Assembly (NCBI RefSeq): GCF_001807265.1
Contig: NZ_KV788422.1
Span: 60,925 to 124,924 of the forward strand
Direction of reading: 5' to 3'
Length of the DNA: 64,000 nucleotides
Source of the DNA: Corynebacterium sp. HMSC05H05
GTDB taxonomy: Bacteria; Actinomycetota; Actinomycetes; Mycobacteriales; Mycobacteriaceae
The position numbers and the translations under genes are program-made. The notes beneath the pieces were generated by a model. That model did not search any database. It worked only from the letters and a program-made list of their open reading frames with translations, and was not told the DNA's origin. Positions 8,398 through 18,513 of the stretch are shown in pieces (position 1 is the stretch's first letter; every line of letters starts with the position of its first letter).

Positions 8398-9804
8398 TTG
8401 TCCAAGAAGATTGTCATCATCGGTGGAGGCCCGGGCGGCTACGAGGCTGCGCTGATGGCGTCCAAGTACGGTGCGGACATCACCATCGTCGAGGACAGCG
8501 GCGCTGGCGGCTCAGCGATCCGGAAGGACGTCGTGCCGTCGAAAAGCTTCATTGCGGGCGCGAACATCAAAAACGACCTGCGCCGCGCGGACGACATGGG
8601 CTTGAGCCACGCGCTGGGCGATTCGAAGCTGTCGCTGTTGGCGCTCAATGAGCGCGTGAAGGCGCTCGCCGGCAAGCAGTCGGACGACATCCGCGCCCAG
8701 CTCGAGCAGGGCGGCGTGCGCTTCATCGAGGGCCGCGCGCGCTTCGCGGACGAGCAGAAGGGCCACACCACCCACAACATCGAGGTTCAGGCTGCAGACG
8801 GGTCGACGGAGACGCTGACCTGCAACATGGTGCTCGTGTGCGTCGGCGCGAGCCCGCGCGTGCTCAAGGGCGCGGAGCCGGACGGCGAGCGCATCCTGAA
8901 CTGGCGCCAGATGTACGACCTGAAGGATCTGCCCACCCACCTGATCGTGGTCGGCTCCGGCGTCACCGGCGCGGAGTTCGTCTCCGCGTTCGCCGAGCTC
9001 GGTGTGAAGGTGACCATGGTCGCCTCGCGCGACCGCATCCTGCCTCACGACGACGCCGACGCCGCCGACGTGCTCGAGGACGTGCTGGCGGACCGCGGCG
9101 TGCAGCTGGAAAAGGACGCCCGCGTGGAGCGCGTGGAAAACACCGGCGAAGGCGTGGTTGTGCACACCACCGACGGCCGCGCCATCGAAGGCTCGCACGT
9201 GATGATGTCCATCGGCTCCATCCCGAACACCGCCGACCTCAACCTGGAGGCCGCCGGTGTGGAGGTCACCCCGTCCGGCCACATCCACGTCGACCGCGTC
9301 TCCCGCACCAACGTCGCCGGCATCTACGCCGCCGGCGACTGCACGGACCTGATGCCGCTGGCGTCCGTGGCCGCGCAGCAGGGGCGCATCGCCGTGGACC
9401 ACGCGCTCGGCGAGGGCGTCACCCCGATCCGCCTGAAGACCGTGGGCAACGCCGTGTTCACCCGCCCGGAGATCGCCGCAGTGGGCGTGACTGAGCAGCA
9501 GATCCGCAACGGCGAGGTCGACGCCGACATCTACAAGCTGCCGCTGGCGACCAACCCGCGCGCGAAGATGCGCTCGCTGCAGTACGGCTTTGTCAAGATC
9601 TTCGCCCGCAAGGGCTCCGGCCAGGTGCTCGGCGGCGTGATCGTCGCGCCGACCGCCTCCGAGCTGATCCTTTCGCTGACCATCGCCGTGGCCAACAACC
9701 TCACCGTGCGCCAGCTCGCCGGCTCCATGGCGGTCTACCCGTCGCTGTCCGGCTCCATCACCGAGGCTGCACGCCGCCTGGTCACCAACACCGACCTGGA
9801 CTAG
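8398..9804 (+). CDS. lpdA: Flavoprotein disulfide reductase-like NAD(P)H:quinone dehydrogenase LpdA
   Basis: A 468-residue FAD/NAD(P)-binding protein of the class I pyridine-nucleotide disulfide reductase family. FAD binding is shown by VIIGGGPGGYEAAL and by GIYAAGDCTDLMPLAS. NAD(P) binding is shown by VVGSGVTGAEFVSAF. The redox-active CxxxxC is missing: the site reads GGSAIRKDVVPSKSF. It is therefore not a lipoamide dehydrogenase. Mycobacterial LpdA (Rv3303c) has the same loss and acts as a quinone reductase. The TTG at 8398 was chosen because GAGGAG lies 7 nt upstream; the in-frame ATG at 8383 has no ribosome-binding site. It is convergent with prpR with a 7-bp gap. Confidence 0.9.
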   Translation: MSKKIVIIGGGPGGYEAALMASKYGADITIVEDSGAGGSAIRKDVVPSKSFIAGANIKNDLRRADDMGLSHALGDSKLSLLALNERVKALAGKQSDDIRAQLEQGGVRFIEGRARFADEQKGHTTHNIEVQAADGSTETLTCNMVLVCVGASPRVLKGAEPDGERILNWRQMYDLKDLPTHLIVVGSGVTGAEFVSAFAELGVKVTMVASRDRILPHDDADAADVLEDVLADRGVQLEKDARVERVENTGEGVVVHTTDGRAIEGSHVMMSIGSIPNTADLNLEAAGVEVTPSGHIHVDRVSRTNVAGIYAAGDCTDLMPLASVAAQQGRIAVDHALGEGVTPIRLKTVGNAVFTRPEIAAVGVTEQQIRNGEVDADIYKLPLATNPRAKMRSLQYGFVKIFARKGSGQVLGGVIVAPTASELILSLTIAVANNLTVRQLAGSMAVYPSLSGSITEAARRLVTNTDLD

Positions 9805-9811
9805 GTCCGGA

Positions 9812-11071
9812 CTAGTACTCCGGAAACGCCCGCTGCGGACACTTCGTGCGCGGGCATGTAGCGCACCCGGGGCCGATCGGGGTGGCGGATGCCGGGTCCA
9901 CGTCCAGGCCGTCGGCGTAGACCAGCTCGTGGGCGTGCGCGGCGTCGCAGCCCAGCGCCACCGCGTGCTCGCGCCGTGGAAGGCCGAAGCCGACAGCCGG
10001 CCCCTGCACCATCCGCGCCACCCACAGCTGCGTTCGCCCGTCCGGGGTGGTGGAGACCTGCCTGGTCACCCGGTTCGGGGTTTCAAAGGCGCGGTGCACC
10101 ACCCACAGCGGGCACGTCGCGCCAGAGCGCGAGAAGTGGAACCCGGCCGTGGCCTGGCGTTTGGACACGTTGCCGGCGCGGTCCGTGCGGATGAACACGA
10201 ACGGCACCGCTTTCGCGCCCGGGCGCTGCAGGGTGCCCAGGCGCTGGCAGGTGGATTCGAAGCCGGTGCCGAAGCGGGCGGAGACGACGTCGATGTCGTA
10301 GCGCGTCTCTTTTGCTGCGGCGAGCACCTCCGCGTACGGCATGGTGACAGCTGCGGCGTAGTACTGTGCCAGGCCGTGGGTGGTGACGTTGCGGGCCGGA
10401 GGGTCGTCGATAGGCGATGTGAGCTCCGCGATCTCTCGGTCGTGCGCGAGCGCGCCGTAGTGGTAGGCCAGCTCGAAGCACTGTTGCGCTTCAGTGAGTC
10501 CAGCCCGCAACCGGATCTCGCGGGGCTGCCTATCGACGGCACTGCGCCCTCGAACGTCCTGGTTAAAGCGCACGGGGTAGCCGAAGTCCTTATCTAGCGC
10601 CGCAGCTAGACGAGTCAGGCGCATCTGGCGGCCGCCGAGGTGCTCCGCCAGGGACTCCGCGGCCGTGTCCAGCGCGTGGAAGTAATTGCCGTGGTCCTGG
10701 AAGAAGTTGCGCGTGGCTTCGTACGGGTTGGGGGAGCTGTCTTGCAGCCGCGCGGGGATGCCGCGCACCTTGTCCGCGATGCCCGGGTACGCGCGGGCGA
10801 AGGCGGCCAACTCGTGTTCGGGGGTGTCGGGGATGAGCTCCGCCAAGTCCGCGGCGGCGGCGCGCTCAGCCGCGCCGGAGAAGTACGCCGCGTCCACCCC
10901 GAACGTGGCGGTGAGCTGCACAAGCACACTCGCGGTCAGCGGTCGCTGGTTATTCTCCAGCTGGTTGAGGTAGCTGGGGGAGAGCTCCAGCATCTTGGCC
11001 ATCTCCGCTTGCGTGAGGCCGCGAGTGGAACGCAGCGTGTGAATTTGTCCCCCCGCGTAGAGCTTCGCCAT
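9812..11071 (-). CDS. prpR: Propionate-responsive regulator PrpR (RamB/ScfR family)
   Basis: A 419-residue regulator of the short-chain fatty acyl-CoA-sensing family that includes RamB and PrpR. Residues 1-70 form an XRE helix-turn-helix (IHTLRSTRGLTQAEMAKMLE, SPSYLNQLENNQRPL). The long middle and C-terminal region is the family ligand-binding part and ends in a zinc-ribbon-like CATCPRTKCP. In C. glutamicum PrpR activates the prpDBC2 operon when propionate is present. Here the gene is divergent from prpDBC with 168 bp between starts, which fits the same role. The ATG at 11071 (MAKLYAGGQ) was chosen because upstream residues lack family similarity. Confidence 0.9.
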   Translation of the reverse strand: MAKLYAGGQIHTLRSTRGLTQAEMAKMLELSPSYLNQLENNQRPLTASVLVQLTATFGVDAAYFSGAAERAAAADLAELIPDTPEHELAAFARAYPGIADKVRGIPARLQDSSPNPYEATRNFFQDHGNYFHALDTAAESLAEHLGGRQMRLTRLAAALDKDFGYPVRFNQDVRGRSAVDRQPREIRLRAGLTEAQQCFELAYHYGALAHDREIAELTSPIDDPPARNVTTHGLAQYYAAAVTMPYAEVLAAAKETRYDIDVVSARFGTGFESTCQRLGTLQRPGAKAVPFVFIRTDRAGNVSKRQATAGFHFSRSGATCPLWVVHRAFETPNRVTRQVSTTPDGRTQLWVARMVQGPAVGFGLPRREHAVALGCDAAHAHELVYADGLDVDPASATPIGPGCATCPRTKCPQRAFPEY

Positions 11072-11105
11072 AGCCGTCTTACCTCTCAGATTCCGCTGTT
11101 GCGCT

Positions 11106-11133
11106 GCCGATTTACAACACTTTGCAAATCGGC
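11106..11133. promoter_or_regulatory. Candidate PrpR/RamB operator
   Basis: GCCGATTT (11106-11113) and AAATCGGC (11126-11133) are perfect inverted arms. The centre contains ACACTTTGCAAA (11117-11128), which closely resembles the AAAACTTTGCAAA-type RamB box of C. glutamicum. It lies 35 bp upstream of the prpR start and about 107 bp upstream of prpD, between the divergent genes. Confidence 0.6.
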
Positions 11134-11239
11134 CTGATTTTGGACGCAAGAATACACACAAATGACTATGACCCGCGACACATTCGCGGCCTTAGTATGA
11201 GGCACACCATCACGGCCGGTTTTGGAAGGAGCCTCACGC

Positions 11240-12751
11240 ATGATCAACCACAAAGTACGCACCCATAAGTCCGCCGAGGACTTTCCCATCGAAGAGCATC
11301 TGGCGTACAAGATCGCCAAGGTCGCAGTCGACCCGGTTGAGGTGCCGGAAGACACCCGCGAGATGATCATTAACCGCATCATCGACAATGCCTCCGTCGC
11401 CGTCGCCTCCTACAACCGCCGCCCCGTCGCCGTGGCCCGCGAAATGGCCAAGGCGCACCCCGCCGACAACAACGGCGCGCTCGTCTTCGGCGAGGACGGC
11501 ACCTACTCCGCCGAGTGGGTCGCCTTCGCCAACGGCACCGCCGTGCGCGAGCTGGACTACCACGACACCTTCCTCGCCGCCGAGTACTCCCACCCGGGCG
11601 ACAACATCCCGCCGATCCTCGCCGTCGCCCAGCACAAGGGCCTGGACGGCAAGGCTCTGATCCGCGGCATCGCCACCGGCTACGAAATCCAAGTCAACCT
11701 GGTCAAGGGCATCTGCCTCCACGAGTTCAAGATCGACCACGTGGCCCACCTCGGCCCGTCGGCAGCCGCAGGCATCGGCACCATGCTCGGCCTGGACGTG
11801 GACACCATCTACCAGGCTGTGGGTCAGGCGCTGCACACCACCACCGCCACCCGGCAGTCCCGCAAGGGGCTGATCTCGTCGTGGAAGGCCTCCGCCCCCG
11901 CGTTCGCCGGCAAGATGGCCATCGAGGCCGTGGACCGCGCCATGCGCGGCGAGGGAGCGCCCGCACCGATCTGGGAAGGCGAAGACGGGTTCATCGCCTG
12001 GATGCTGCACTCCCCGGAGCGCACCTACACCGTGCCGCTGCCGGCGGACGGCGAGGAAAAGCGCGCGATCCTGGAGACCTACACCAAGGAGCACTCCGCC
12101 GAGTACCAGGCGCAGGCCCCGATCGACCTGGCCCGCCGCATGAAGCAGACCATCGCAGACGCCGGCAAGACCACCGCCGAGATCGAGTCCATCGTGCTGC
12201 ACACTTCGCACCACACTCACTACGTCATCGGCACCGGCGCGAACGACCCGCAGAAGATGGACCCGGCCGCCTCCCGCGAGACGCTGGACCACTCCATCAT
12301 GTACATGTTCGCAGTCGCGCTTGAAGACGGCGGCTGGCACCACGTGGACTCCTACACCCCGGAGCGCGCAGGCCGCCCGGAGACCGTCGAACTCTGGCAC
12401 AAGGTCTCCACCGTGGAGGACCCGGAGTGGACCCGCCGGTACCACTCAACCGACCCGGACGAAAAGGCCTTCGGCGCACGCGCGGTGATCACCTTCCAAG
12501 ACGGCACGGTCATCGAAGACGAGATGGCAGTCGCGGACGCGCACCCCTACGGCGCGCGCCCGTTTGTACGCGAAAACTACATTGCCAAGTTCCGGACGCT
12601 GGCCGAAGGCATCGTCGATAAGCAAGAGCAGGACCGCTTCCTTAACGCGGTGCAGGATCTAGAAAACCTCACCGACCTGACCGAGCTGAACATCCGCGTC
12701 AGCGACGCCACGCGCGACGCGGCCGAGGAGATCCCGGGAGGCATCTTCTAA
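11240..12751 (+). CDS. prpD: 2-methylcitrate dehydratase PrpD
   Basis: A 503-residue MmgE/PrpD-family protein. It dehydrates 2-methylcitrate in the 2-methylcitrate cycle that disposes of propionyl-CoA. Family features are the N-terminal helical lid with [16 protein letters not shown], the [21 protein letters not shown] active-site stretch, and GISxx-like [18 protein letters not shown]. The ATG at 11240 follows GGAAGGAG. A longer version from a TTG at 11222 would start inside that ribosome-binding site. The stop overlaps the prpB start by 1 bp (TAATG), so translation is coupled. A CGTCGATAAGC motif lies in the gene at 12613. Confidence 0.96.
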   Translation: MINHKVRTHKSAEDFPIEEHLAYKIAKVAVDPVEVPEDTREMIINRIIDNASVAVASYNRRPVAVAREMAKAHPADNNGALVFGEDGTYSAEWVAFANGTAVRELDYHDTFLAAEYSHPGDNIPPILAVAQHKGLDGKALIRGIATGYEIQVNLVKGICLHEFKIDHVAHLGPSAAAGIGTMLGLDVDTIYQAVGQALHTTTATRQSRKGLISSWKASAPAFAGKMAIEAVDRAMRGEGAPAPIWEGEDGFIAWMLHSPERTYTVPLPADGEEKRAILETYTKEHSAEYQAQAPIDLARRMKQTIADAGKTTAEIESIVLHTSHHTHYVIGTGANDPQKMDPAASRETLDHSIMYMFAVALEDGGWHHVDSYTPERAGRPETVELWHKVSTVEDPEWTRRYHSTDPDEKAFGARAVITFQDGTVIEDEMAVADAHPYGARPFVRENYIAKFRTLAEGIVDKQEQDRFLNAVQDLENLTDLTELNIRVSDATRDAAEEIPGGIF

Positions 12752-13674
12752 TGTTCGCACCCGAGAAAACCCCGAACGAGCGCCGCAAAGCACTGCGCGC
12801 TTCGCTTAACGACGAGCGCATCACCACCCTTCCCGGCGCGTTTAACCCGCTGACGGCCCGCCTCATCGAAGACATCGGCGCGTTCTCCGGCGTCTACGTC
12901 TCCGGCGCTGTGGTAGCCAACGACCTGGGTCTGCCGGACATCGGCCTGACCACCCTGTCCGAGGTGGCCAACCGCGGCGGCCAGATCGCCCGCGCCACCA
13001 ACCTGCCCGTGCTCATCGACGCCGACACCGGCTTCGGCGAGCCCATGTCCGCCGCCCGCACCGTCGCCGAGTTCGAAGCCGCAGGCCTGGCCGCGCTGCA
13101 CCTGGAAGACCAGGTCAACCCGAAGCGCTGCGGCCATCTCGATGGCAAGGAAGTCGTGCCCACCGGCCTGATGGTGCGCCGCATCACCGCCGCGGTGCGC
13201 GAGCGCCAGGACGACGACTTTGTCATCTGCGCGCGCACCGACGCCGCAGGCATCGAGGGCATCGACGAGGCCATCGAACGCGCCAAGGCCTACGCGGACG
13301 CCGGCGCCGACCTGATCTTCACCGAGGCGCTGTACTCCGAGGCGGACTTTGCCAAGTTCCGTGAGGCCGTCGATACGCCCCTGCTTGCGAACATGACCGA
13401 GTTCGGCAAAACCGAGCTGATGAGCGCCAAGCAACTGGAAGACCTCGGCTACAACGCCGTGATCTGGCCAGTGACCACCTTCCGCATCGCCATGGGCCAG
13501 ACCGAGGAGATGCTGCGCGACATGGCCGAAACCGGCACGCAGGTGCCGTGGCTGGACAAGATGCAGCACCGATCCCGGCTCTACGAGCTGGTCCGGTACG
13601 ACGAATACAACCAGTTCGACCAGTCCGTTTTCACCTACTCCAAGGACACCTACAGCTCCACCTTTGAGAAGTAG
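12751..13674 (+). CDS. prpB: Methylisocitrate lyase PrpB
   Basis: A 307-residue member of the isocitrate lyase/PEP mutase family. It cleaves 2-methylisocitrate to pyruvate and succinate. The catalytic signature KRCGHLDGK places Cys127 in the active site. Metal-binding acids are in LIDADTGFGEP and HLEDQVNPKRCGH. The length is normal for PrpB. The start overlaps the prpD stop. The downstream gene prpC begins 37 bp after the stop with its own ribosome-binding site (ACGAGGAGAG). Confidence 0.97.
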   Translation: MFAPEKTPNERRKALRASLNDERITTLPGAFNPLTARLIEDIGAFSGVYVSGAVVANDLGLPDIGLTTLSEVANRGGQIARATNLPVLIDADTGFGEPMSAARTVAEFEAAGLAALHLEDQVNPKRCGHLDGKEVVPTGLMVRRITAAVRERQDDDFVICARTDAAGIEGIDEAIERAKAYADAGADLIFTEALYSEADFAKFREAVDTPLLANMTEFGKTELMSAKQLEDLGYNAVIWPVTTFRIAMGQTEEMLRDMAETGTQVPWLDKMQHRSRLYELVRYDEYNQFDQSVFTYSKDTYSSTFEK

Positions 13675-13711
13675 GCCCCCACCAACCCCCAAGAACGAGG
13701 AGAGATCCATC

Positions 13712-14857
13712 ATGACCGAGCAAGACATCCGCAAGGGCCTCAACGGTGTCGTCGCAGACTACACCGCCGTGTCCAAGGTGAACCCGGAGACCAACTCGCT
13801 GCTCTACCGCGGCTACCCGGTCCAGGAGCTGGCCGAGCACTGCTCCTTCGAGGAAGTGGCCTACCTGCTGTGGAATGGCGAGCTGCCCAACGACGAGCAG
13901 CTGGCGGAGTTCCGCGGCGGCTGCATGGAAAACCGCGACATCGACGAAGAGCTGATCCAAGTGATCAACTTCATGCCGAAAGACTGCCACCCGATGGACG
14001 TGCTGCGCACCGCAGTGTCCTACCTGGGCGCGGAGGACCCGGAGAAGTTCACCCCGAACTCCGACCATCTGCGCGGCATCGGCCGCAAGCTGCTGGCGAA
14101 GCTGCCCACCATCGTCGCCACGGACATCCGCCGCCGCCAGGGCAAGGACTACATCGCGCCGAGCAAGGAGAAGGGCTTTTCCGAGAACTTCCTCTGGATG
14201 GTCTTCGGCGACGGGGAGAACTCGCCGGCGAGCATCCCGTCCGACATCGAGGCGTTTGAGAAGACGATGATCCTCTACGCGGAGCACTCCTTCAACGCCT
14301 CCACCTTCACCGCCCGCACCATCGCCTCGACCATGTCCGACGGCTGGTCCGCCATCACCGGCGGCATCGGCGCGCTCAAGGGGCCGCTGCACGGCGGCGC
14401 CAACGAGTTTGTGATGCACCACATGGAGGAAATTGGCGACCCGGCCAAGGCGGAGCAGTGGTGCCTGGACAAGCTGAAGAACAAGGAGCTTGTCATGGGC
14501 TTCGGCCACCGTGTGTACAAGAAAGGCGACTCGCGCGTGCCCACCATGGAGGCCGCGTTTAAGAAGCTCGCCGCGGAGCACCCGGAGAAGGACGCCCAGA
14601 AGTGGGTGGAGATGTACGACATCATGGCCAAAACCATGTACGAGAACACCTCCATCAAGATCCGCCCGAACCTGGATTTCCCGTCGGGTCCCGCGTACTA
14701 CATCCTCGGCTTCGACATCGAGTTCTTCACCCCGCTATTCGTGATGTCCCGCATCACCGGCTGGACCGCGCACGTCATCGAGCAGTTTGAGAACAACTCG
14801 TTGATCCGCCCGCTGTCCGCCTACAACGGGCCGGAGGAACGCCACATCGAGCGCTAA
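13712..14857 (+). CDS. prpC: 2-methylcitrate synthase PrpC
   Basis: A 381-residue type II-like citrate synthase that condenses propionyl-CoA with oxaloacetate. Catalytic positions are visible in HGGANEFVMHHMEEIGD (His), GFGHRVYKKGDSR (His and Arg) and the Asp of LDFPSGPAYYILGF. The gene is the third of the prpDBC operon, so assignment to methylcitrate rather than citrate synthase rests on the operon and on similarity to the short PrpC type. An ATG at 13712 follows GAGGAGAGATCC. A rho-independent terminator starts 17 bp after the stop. Confidence 0.95.
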   Translation: MTEQDIRKGLNGVVADYTAVSKVNPETNSLLYRGYPVQELAEHCSFEEVAYLLWNGELPNDEQLAEFRGGCMENRDIDEELIQVINFMPKDCHPMDVLRTAVSYLGAEDPEKFTPNSDHLRGIGRKLLAKLPTIVATDIRRRQGKDYIAPSKEKGFSENFLWMVFGDGENSPASIPSDIEAFEKTMILYAEHSFNASTFTARTIASTMSDGWSAITGGIGALKGPLHGGANEFVMHHMEEIGDPAKAEQWCLDKLKNKELVMGFGHRVYKKGDSRVPTMEAAFKKLAAEHPEKDAQKWVEMYDIMAKTMYENTSIKIRPNLDFPSGPAYYILGFDIEFFTPLFVMSRITGWTAHVIEQFENNSLIRPLSAYNGPEERHIER

Positions 14858-14874
14858 ATCGTTCTACCCCCGAA

Positions 14875-14909
14875 ACGCGGGCTGTCGCTTGTCGACGGCC
14901 CGCGTTTTT
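14875..14909 (+). terminator. Rho-independent terminator of prpDBC
   Basis: ACGCGGGC (14875-14882) pairs with GCCCGCGT (14898-14905) and is followed by a run of five T. Confidence 0.85.
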
Positions 14910-15012
14910 CCACCCCCATGCGGGCCCCCAAAGTGCCCCGAAAATGATGTGATCTGTATTAAACTTGTCCTATCCGTATGACCGCTAAAACTTCCTTTGT
15001 GAAAGGAAACCG

Positions 15013-18000
15013 ATGAACCCGGATAACCTCCCGCTTCACGACCTGCCCGCCTTCAGCAAAATCCTGGTGGCCAACCGCGGCGAAATCGCCGTCCGCGCCT
15101 TCCGTGCAGCATTCGAGACCGGCGCGAAGACCGTCGCCGTGTACCCCCGCGAGGACCGCAACTCCTTCCACCGCCCCTTCGCGGACGAGGCCGTCCAGAT
15201 CGGCGAACCTGGCCAGCCGGTGAAGTCCTACCTGGACATCGACGAGATCATCCGCGCCGCGAAAGAAACCGGCGCAGACGCCATTTACCCGGGCTACGGG
15301 TTCCTCTCCGAGCGCGCCGACTTGGCGCGCGCCTGCCGCGACAACGGCATCAAGTTCATCGGCCCCACTCCGGAAACGCTGGACCTGACGGGCGACAAGT
15401 CCGCCGCCGTCCAGGCCGCGGAGCGCGCCGGCCTGCCGGTGCTGAAGGACTCCGAGCCGTCTTCCGACCCGAAGCAGCTGGCGGAGTACGCCAAGGACTT
15501 CGAGTTCCCGGTCTTTGTCAAGGCAGTCGCGGGCGGCGGCGGACGCGGTATGCGCTTTATTGAGCGACCGGAGGACGTCGAGAAGCTTGCTGCTGAAGCC
15601 TCCCGCGAAGCGGAGGCCGCGTTCGGCGACCCGAACGTCTACATCGAGCGCGCCGTGATCCGCCCGCAGCACATCGAGGTGCAGATCATGGCCGACTCCC
15701 ACGGCAACGTCGTGCACCTGTTTGAGCGCGACTGCTCCGTGCAGCGCCGCCACCAGAAGGTCGTGGAGATTGCCCCCGCGCAGCACATCACCGAAGAGCA
15801 GCGCCAGCGCATCTGCCAGGACGCGGTGAACTTCTGCAAGGAGATCAACTACGAGGGCGCCGGCACCGTCGAGTTCCTCGTGGACGAGTCCGGCAACCAC
15901 GTGTTCATCGAGATGAACCCGCGCGTGCAGGTCGAGCACACCGTGACCGAGGAAGTCACCGGCATCGACATCGTGAAAAACCAGATGTACATCGCCGCCG
16001 GCGCGAAGCTGGAGCAGCTCCACCTCACCCAGGACCTCATCGAGGTCAACGGCGCCGCCCTGCAGTGCCGCATCACCACCGAGGACCCCGCCAACGGCTT
16101 TAGGCCGGACTCCGGCGTGGTCACCGGCTACCAGTCGCCGGGCGGCGCGGGCGTGCGTCTCGACGGCAACGTGGCCGTCGGCACCACCATCACCCCGAAC
16201 TTCGACTCGCTGCTGGTGAAGATGACCTGCCGCGGCCGCAACTTCCAGGTCGCCGTAGACCGCGCACTGCGCGCCCTGAATGAGTTCACCATCAACGGCC
16301 TGTCCACCAACATCGGCTTCCTGCGCGCCCTGCTCAGTGAACCGGAGTTCCGTAATGAGCGCATCAACACCGGCTTCATCGCGGACCACCCGCACCTGCT
16401 GGAAGCCCCGGCCGCAGCCGACGAAGCTGGCAAGATCCTCAACTACCTGGCCTCCGTGACGGTGAACCAGCCCAACGGCCCGCGCCCGACCAACATCCGC
16501 CCGTCCAAGAAGCTGCCGGAAGCCAAATACGGCGACCTGCCGCGCGGCTCCCGCGACGAACTGCTCGAGCTCGGCCCGAAGAAATGGGCGGAGAAGCTGC
16601 GCAACCAGACCGCGCTGGGCGTCACCGAGACAACTTTCCGCGACGCGCACCAGTCGCTTTTGGCCACCCGTATCCGCACCAACACCCTGGTCGCTGCCGC
16701 GAAGCACGTCGGCCACCTCACTCCGGAGCTGACCTCCGTCGAGGCCTGGGGCGGCGCCACCTACGACGTGGGCATGCGCTTCCTCCACGAGTCGCCCTGG
16801 ATGCGCCTGGACGAGCTGCGCGAGGCGATGCCGAACGTGAACATCCAGATGCTGCTGCGCGGCCGCAACACCGTGGGCTACACCCCGTACCCGGACTCCG
16901 TGACTAAGGCGTTCGTGCGAGAGGCCGCCACCTCCGGCATCGACATCTTCCGCATCTTCGACGCGCTCAACGACGTTTCCCAGATGCGCCCGGCCATCGA
17001 AGCGGTGCTGGAGACCAACACCACCGTCGCCGAGGTGGCCATGGCCTACTCCGGCAACCTGATGGACCCGGCGGAAGACCTGTACACGCTGGACTACTAC
17101 CTCAAGTTGGCCGAGGAGATCGTCGACGCCGGCGCCCACGTCCTAGCTATCAAGGACATGGCGGGCCTGATGCGCCCGGCAGCCGCCGCCAAGCTGGTCA
17201 CCGCGCTGCGCGAGCGCTTCGACCTGCCGGTGCACGTGCACACCCACGACACCGCGGGCGGCCAGCTGGCCACCTACCTGGCGGCCGCGAACGCCGGCGC
17301 CGACGTGGTCGACGTCGCCTCTGCGCCGCTGGCGGGCACCACCTCCCAGCCGTCCATGTCCGCCCTCGTCGCGGCGTTCGCAGAGACGGAGCGCGACACC
17401 GGCATCGACCTGCAGGCCGTCTTCGACATGGAGCCCTACTGGGAGGCCGTGCGCCAGGTCTACGCCCCGTTCGAGTCCGGCATCCCTGGCCCGACCGGCC
17501 GCGTGTACAAGCACGAGATCCCGGGCGGCCAGCTGTCCAACCTTCGCACGCAGGCTAAGGCGCTGGGCCTGGAGGACCGCTTCGAGCTCATCGAGGACTA
17601 CTACGCCGGCGTGAACGAGATCCTCGGCCGCCCGACCAAGGTCACCCCGTCCTCCAAGGTCGTCGGCGACCTGGCGCTGCAGCTGGTGGGCCAGGGTGTC
17701 AGCCCGCAGGAGTTCGCCGAGAACCCGCGCAAGTACGACATCCCGGAATCTGTCATCGGCTTCCTGCAGGGCGAGCTGGGCACGCCTCCCGGCGGCTGGC
17801 CGCTGCTGCGCGACAAGGCGCTGGAAAACCGCAGCGAGGTCGACCACACCGTGAAGGTGCCGGAAGACCTGGCCGCTGACCTTCAGTCCGAGGATCACGA
17901 CACCCGCCGCGCCGCCCTGGACAAGCTGCTCTTCCCGAAGCAGTACGCCGAGTACCAGGAGCACCTGCGCACCTACGGCATCACTGACCAGCTCGGCGAC

Positions 18001-18441
18001 AAGACGTTCTTCTACGGCCTCGAAGAGGGCGAGGAGACCATGATCTGGTACGGCGAGATCGACGAGAACCGCCCGCCGCTGGTGGTCAGCCTCGACGCCG
18101 TGGGCGAGCCGGACGAGAAGGGCATGCGCCAGGTCATCCTTACCGTCAACGGCCAGGTCCGCCCGATCACGGTGCGCGACGAGTCCGCCGAGTCTTCCGT
18201 CGCCGAGGTGGAGAAAGCCGACTCCTCCAACCCGGGCCACGTGGCAGCACCGTTCGCCGGCGCAGTGACCGTGACCGTCAAGGAGGGCGACGAGGTCAAG
18301 GCCGGCGACCCGGTGGCAACCATCGAGGCCATGAAGATGGAAGCCGCGATCTCTGCCACCAAGGACGGCAAGATCGAGCGCATCGCGTTCACCCAGCCGA
18401 CCAAGGTGGAAGGCGGCGACCTCGTGGTAGTCATCGCCTAG
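15013..18441 (+). CDS. pyc: Pyruvate carboxylase
   Basis: A 1142-residue single-chain pyruvate carboxylase that makes oxaloacetate from pyruvate, bicarbonate and ATP. Residues about 15-475 are biotin carboxylase (AVAGGGGRGMRFI glycine loop, VFIEMNPRVQVEHTVTE). About 535-800 are the carboxyltransferase barrel (TTFRDAHQSLLATRIRT, then KDMAGLMRP and HVHTHDTAG with metal-binding His). The C-terminal biotin domain carries EAMKMEA with biotinylated Lys1108. The ATG at 15013 follows GAAAGGAAACC. birA in this window probably biotinylates it. In C. glutamicum this is the main anaplerotic enzyme on sugar. A terminator follows directly. Confidence 0.98.
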   Translation: MNPDNLPLHDLPAFSKILVANRGEIAVRAFRAAFETGAKTVAVYPREDRNSFHRPFADEAVQIGEPGQPVKSYLDIDEIIRAAKETGADAIYPGYGFLSERADLARACRDNGIKFIGPTPETLDLTGDKSAAVQAAERAGLPVLKDSEPSSDPKQLAEYAKDFEFPVFVKAVAGGGGRGMRFIERPEDVEKLAAEASREAEAAFGDPNVYIERAVIRPQHIEVQIMADSHGNVVHLFERDCSVQRRHQKVVEIAPAQHITEEQRQRICQDAVNFCKEINYEGAGTVEFLVDESGNHVFIEMNPRVQVEHTVTEEVTGIDIVKNQMYIAAGAKLEQLHLTQDLIEVNGAALQCRITTEDPANGFRPDSGVVTGYQSPGGAGVRLDGNVAVGTTITPNFDSLLVKMTCRGRNFQVAVDRALRALNEFTINGLSTNIGFLRALLSEPEFRNERINTGFIADHPHLLEAPAAADEAGKILNYLASVTVNQPNGPRPTNIRPSKKLPEAKYGDLPRGSRDELLELGPKKWAEKLRNQTALGVTETTFRDAHQSLLATRIRTNTLVAAAKHVGHLTPELTSVEAWGGATYDVGMRFLHESPWMRLDELREAMPNVNIQMLLRGRNTVGYTPYPDSVTKAFVREAATSGIDIFRIFDALNDVSQMRPAIEAVLETNTTVAEVAMAYSGNLMDPAEDLYTLDYYLKLAEEIVDAGAHVLAIKDMAGLMRPAAAAKLVTALRERFDLPVHVHTHDTAGGQLATYLAAANAGADVVDVASAPLAGTTSQPSMSALVAAFAETERDTGIDLQAVFDMEPYWEAVRQVYAPFESGIPGPTGRVYKHEIPGGQLSNLRTQAKALGLEDRFELIEDYYAGVNEILGRPTKVTPSSKVVGDLALQLVGQGVSPQEFAENPRKYDIPESVIGFLQGELGTPPGGWPLLRDKALENRSEVDHTVKVPEDLAADLQSEDHDTRRAALDKLLFPKQYAEYQEHLRTYGITDQLGDKTFFYGLEEGEETMIWYGEIDENRPPLVVSLDAVGEPDEKGMRQVILTVNGQVRPITVRDESAESSVAEVEKADSSNPGHVAAPFAGAVTVTVKEGDEVKAGDPVATIEAMKMEAAISATKDGKIERIAFTQPTKVEGGDLVVVIA

Positions 18442-18456
18442 CAGGGGTGTTGTCAG

Positions 18457-18495
18457 CACCGCGCGGACCGTCTCGCGGCCGCGCGGTGTGTGTTT
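18457..18495 (+). terminator. Terminator of pyc
   Basis: CACCGCGCGG (18457-18466) pairs perfectly with CCGCGCGGTG (18479-18488). TGTGTTTT follows. Confidence 0.75.
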
Positions 18496-18513
18496 TGCTG
18501 TCCGGGGTTTGCG

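Noticed and set aside
14959..17139. Long open frame on the minus strand over pyc
   Set aside because: It is the antisense image of pyc codons in GC-rich DNA, with a Val/Gly/Arg/His-rich composition and no family motif. The same holds for the antisense frames over secA (55031-57580), prpD (11234-12445) and accBC (20279-22072).
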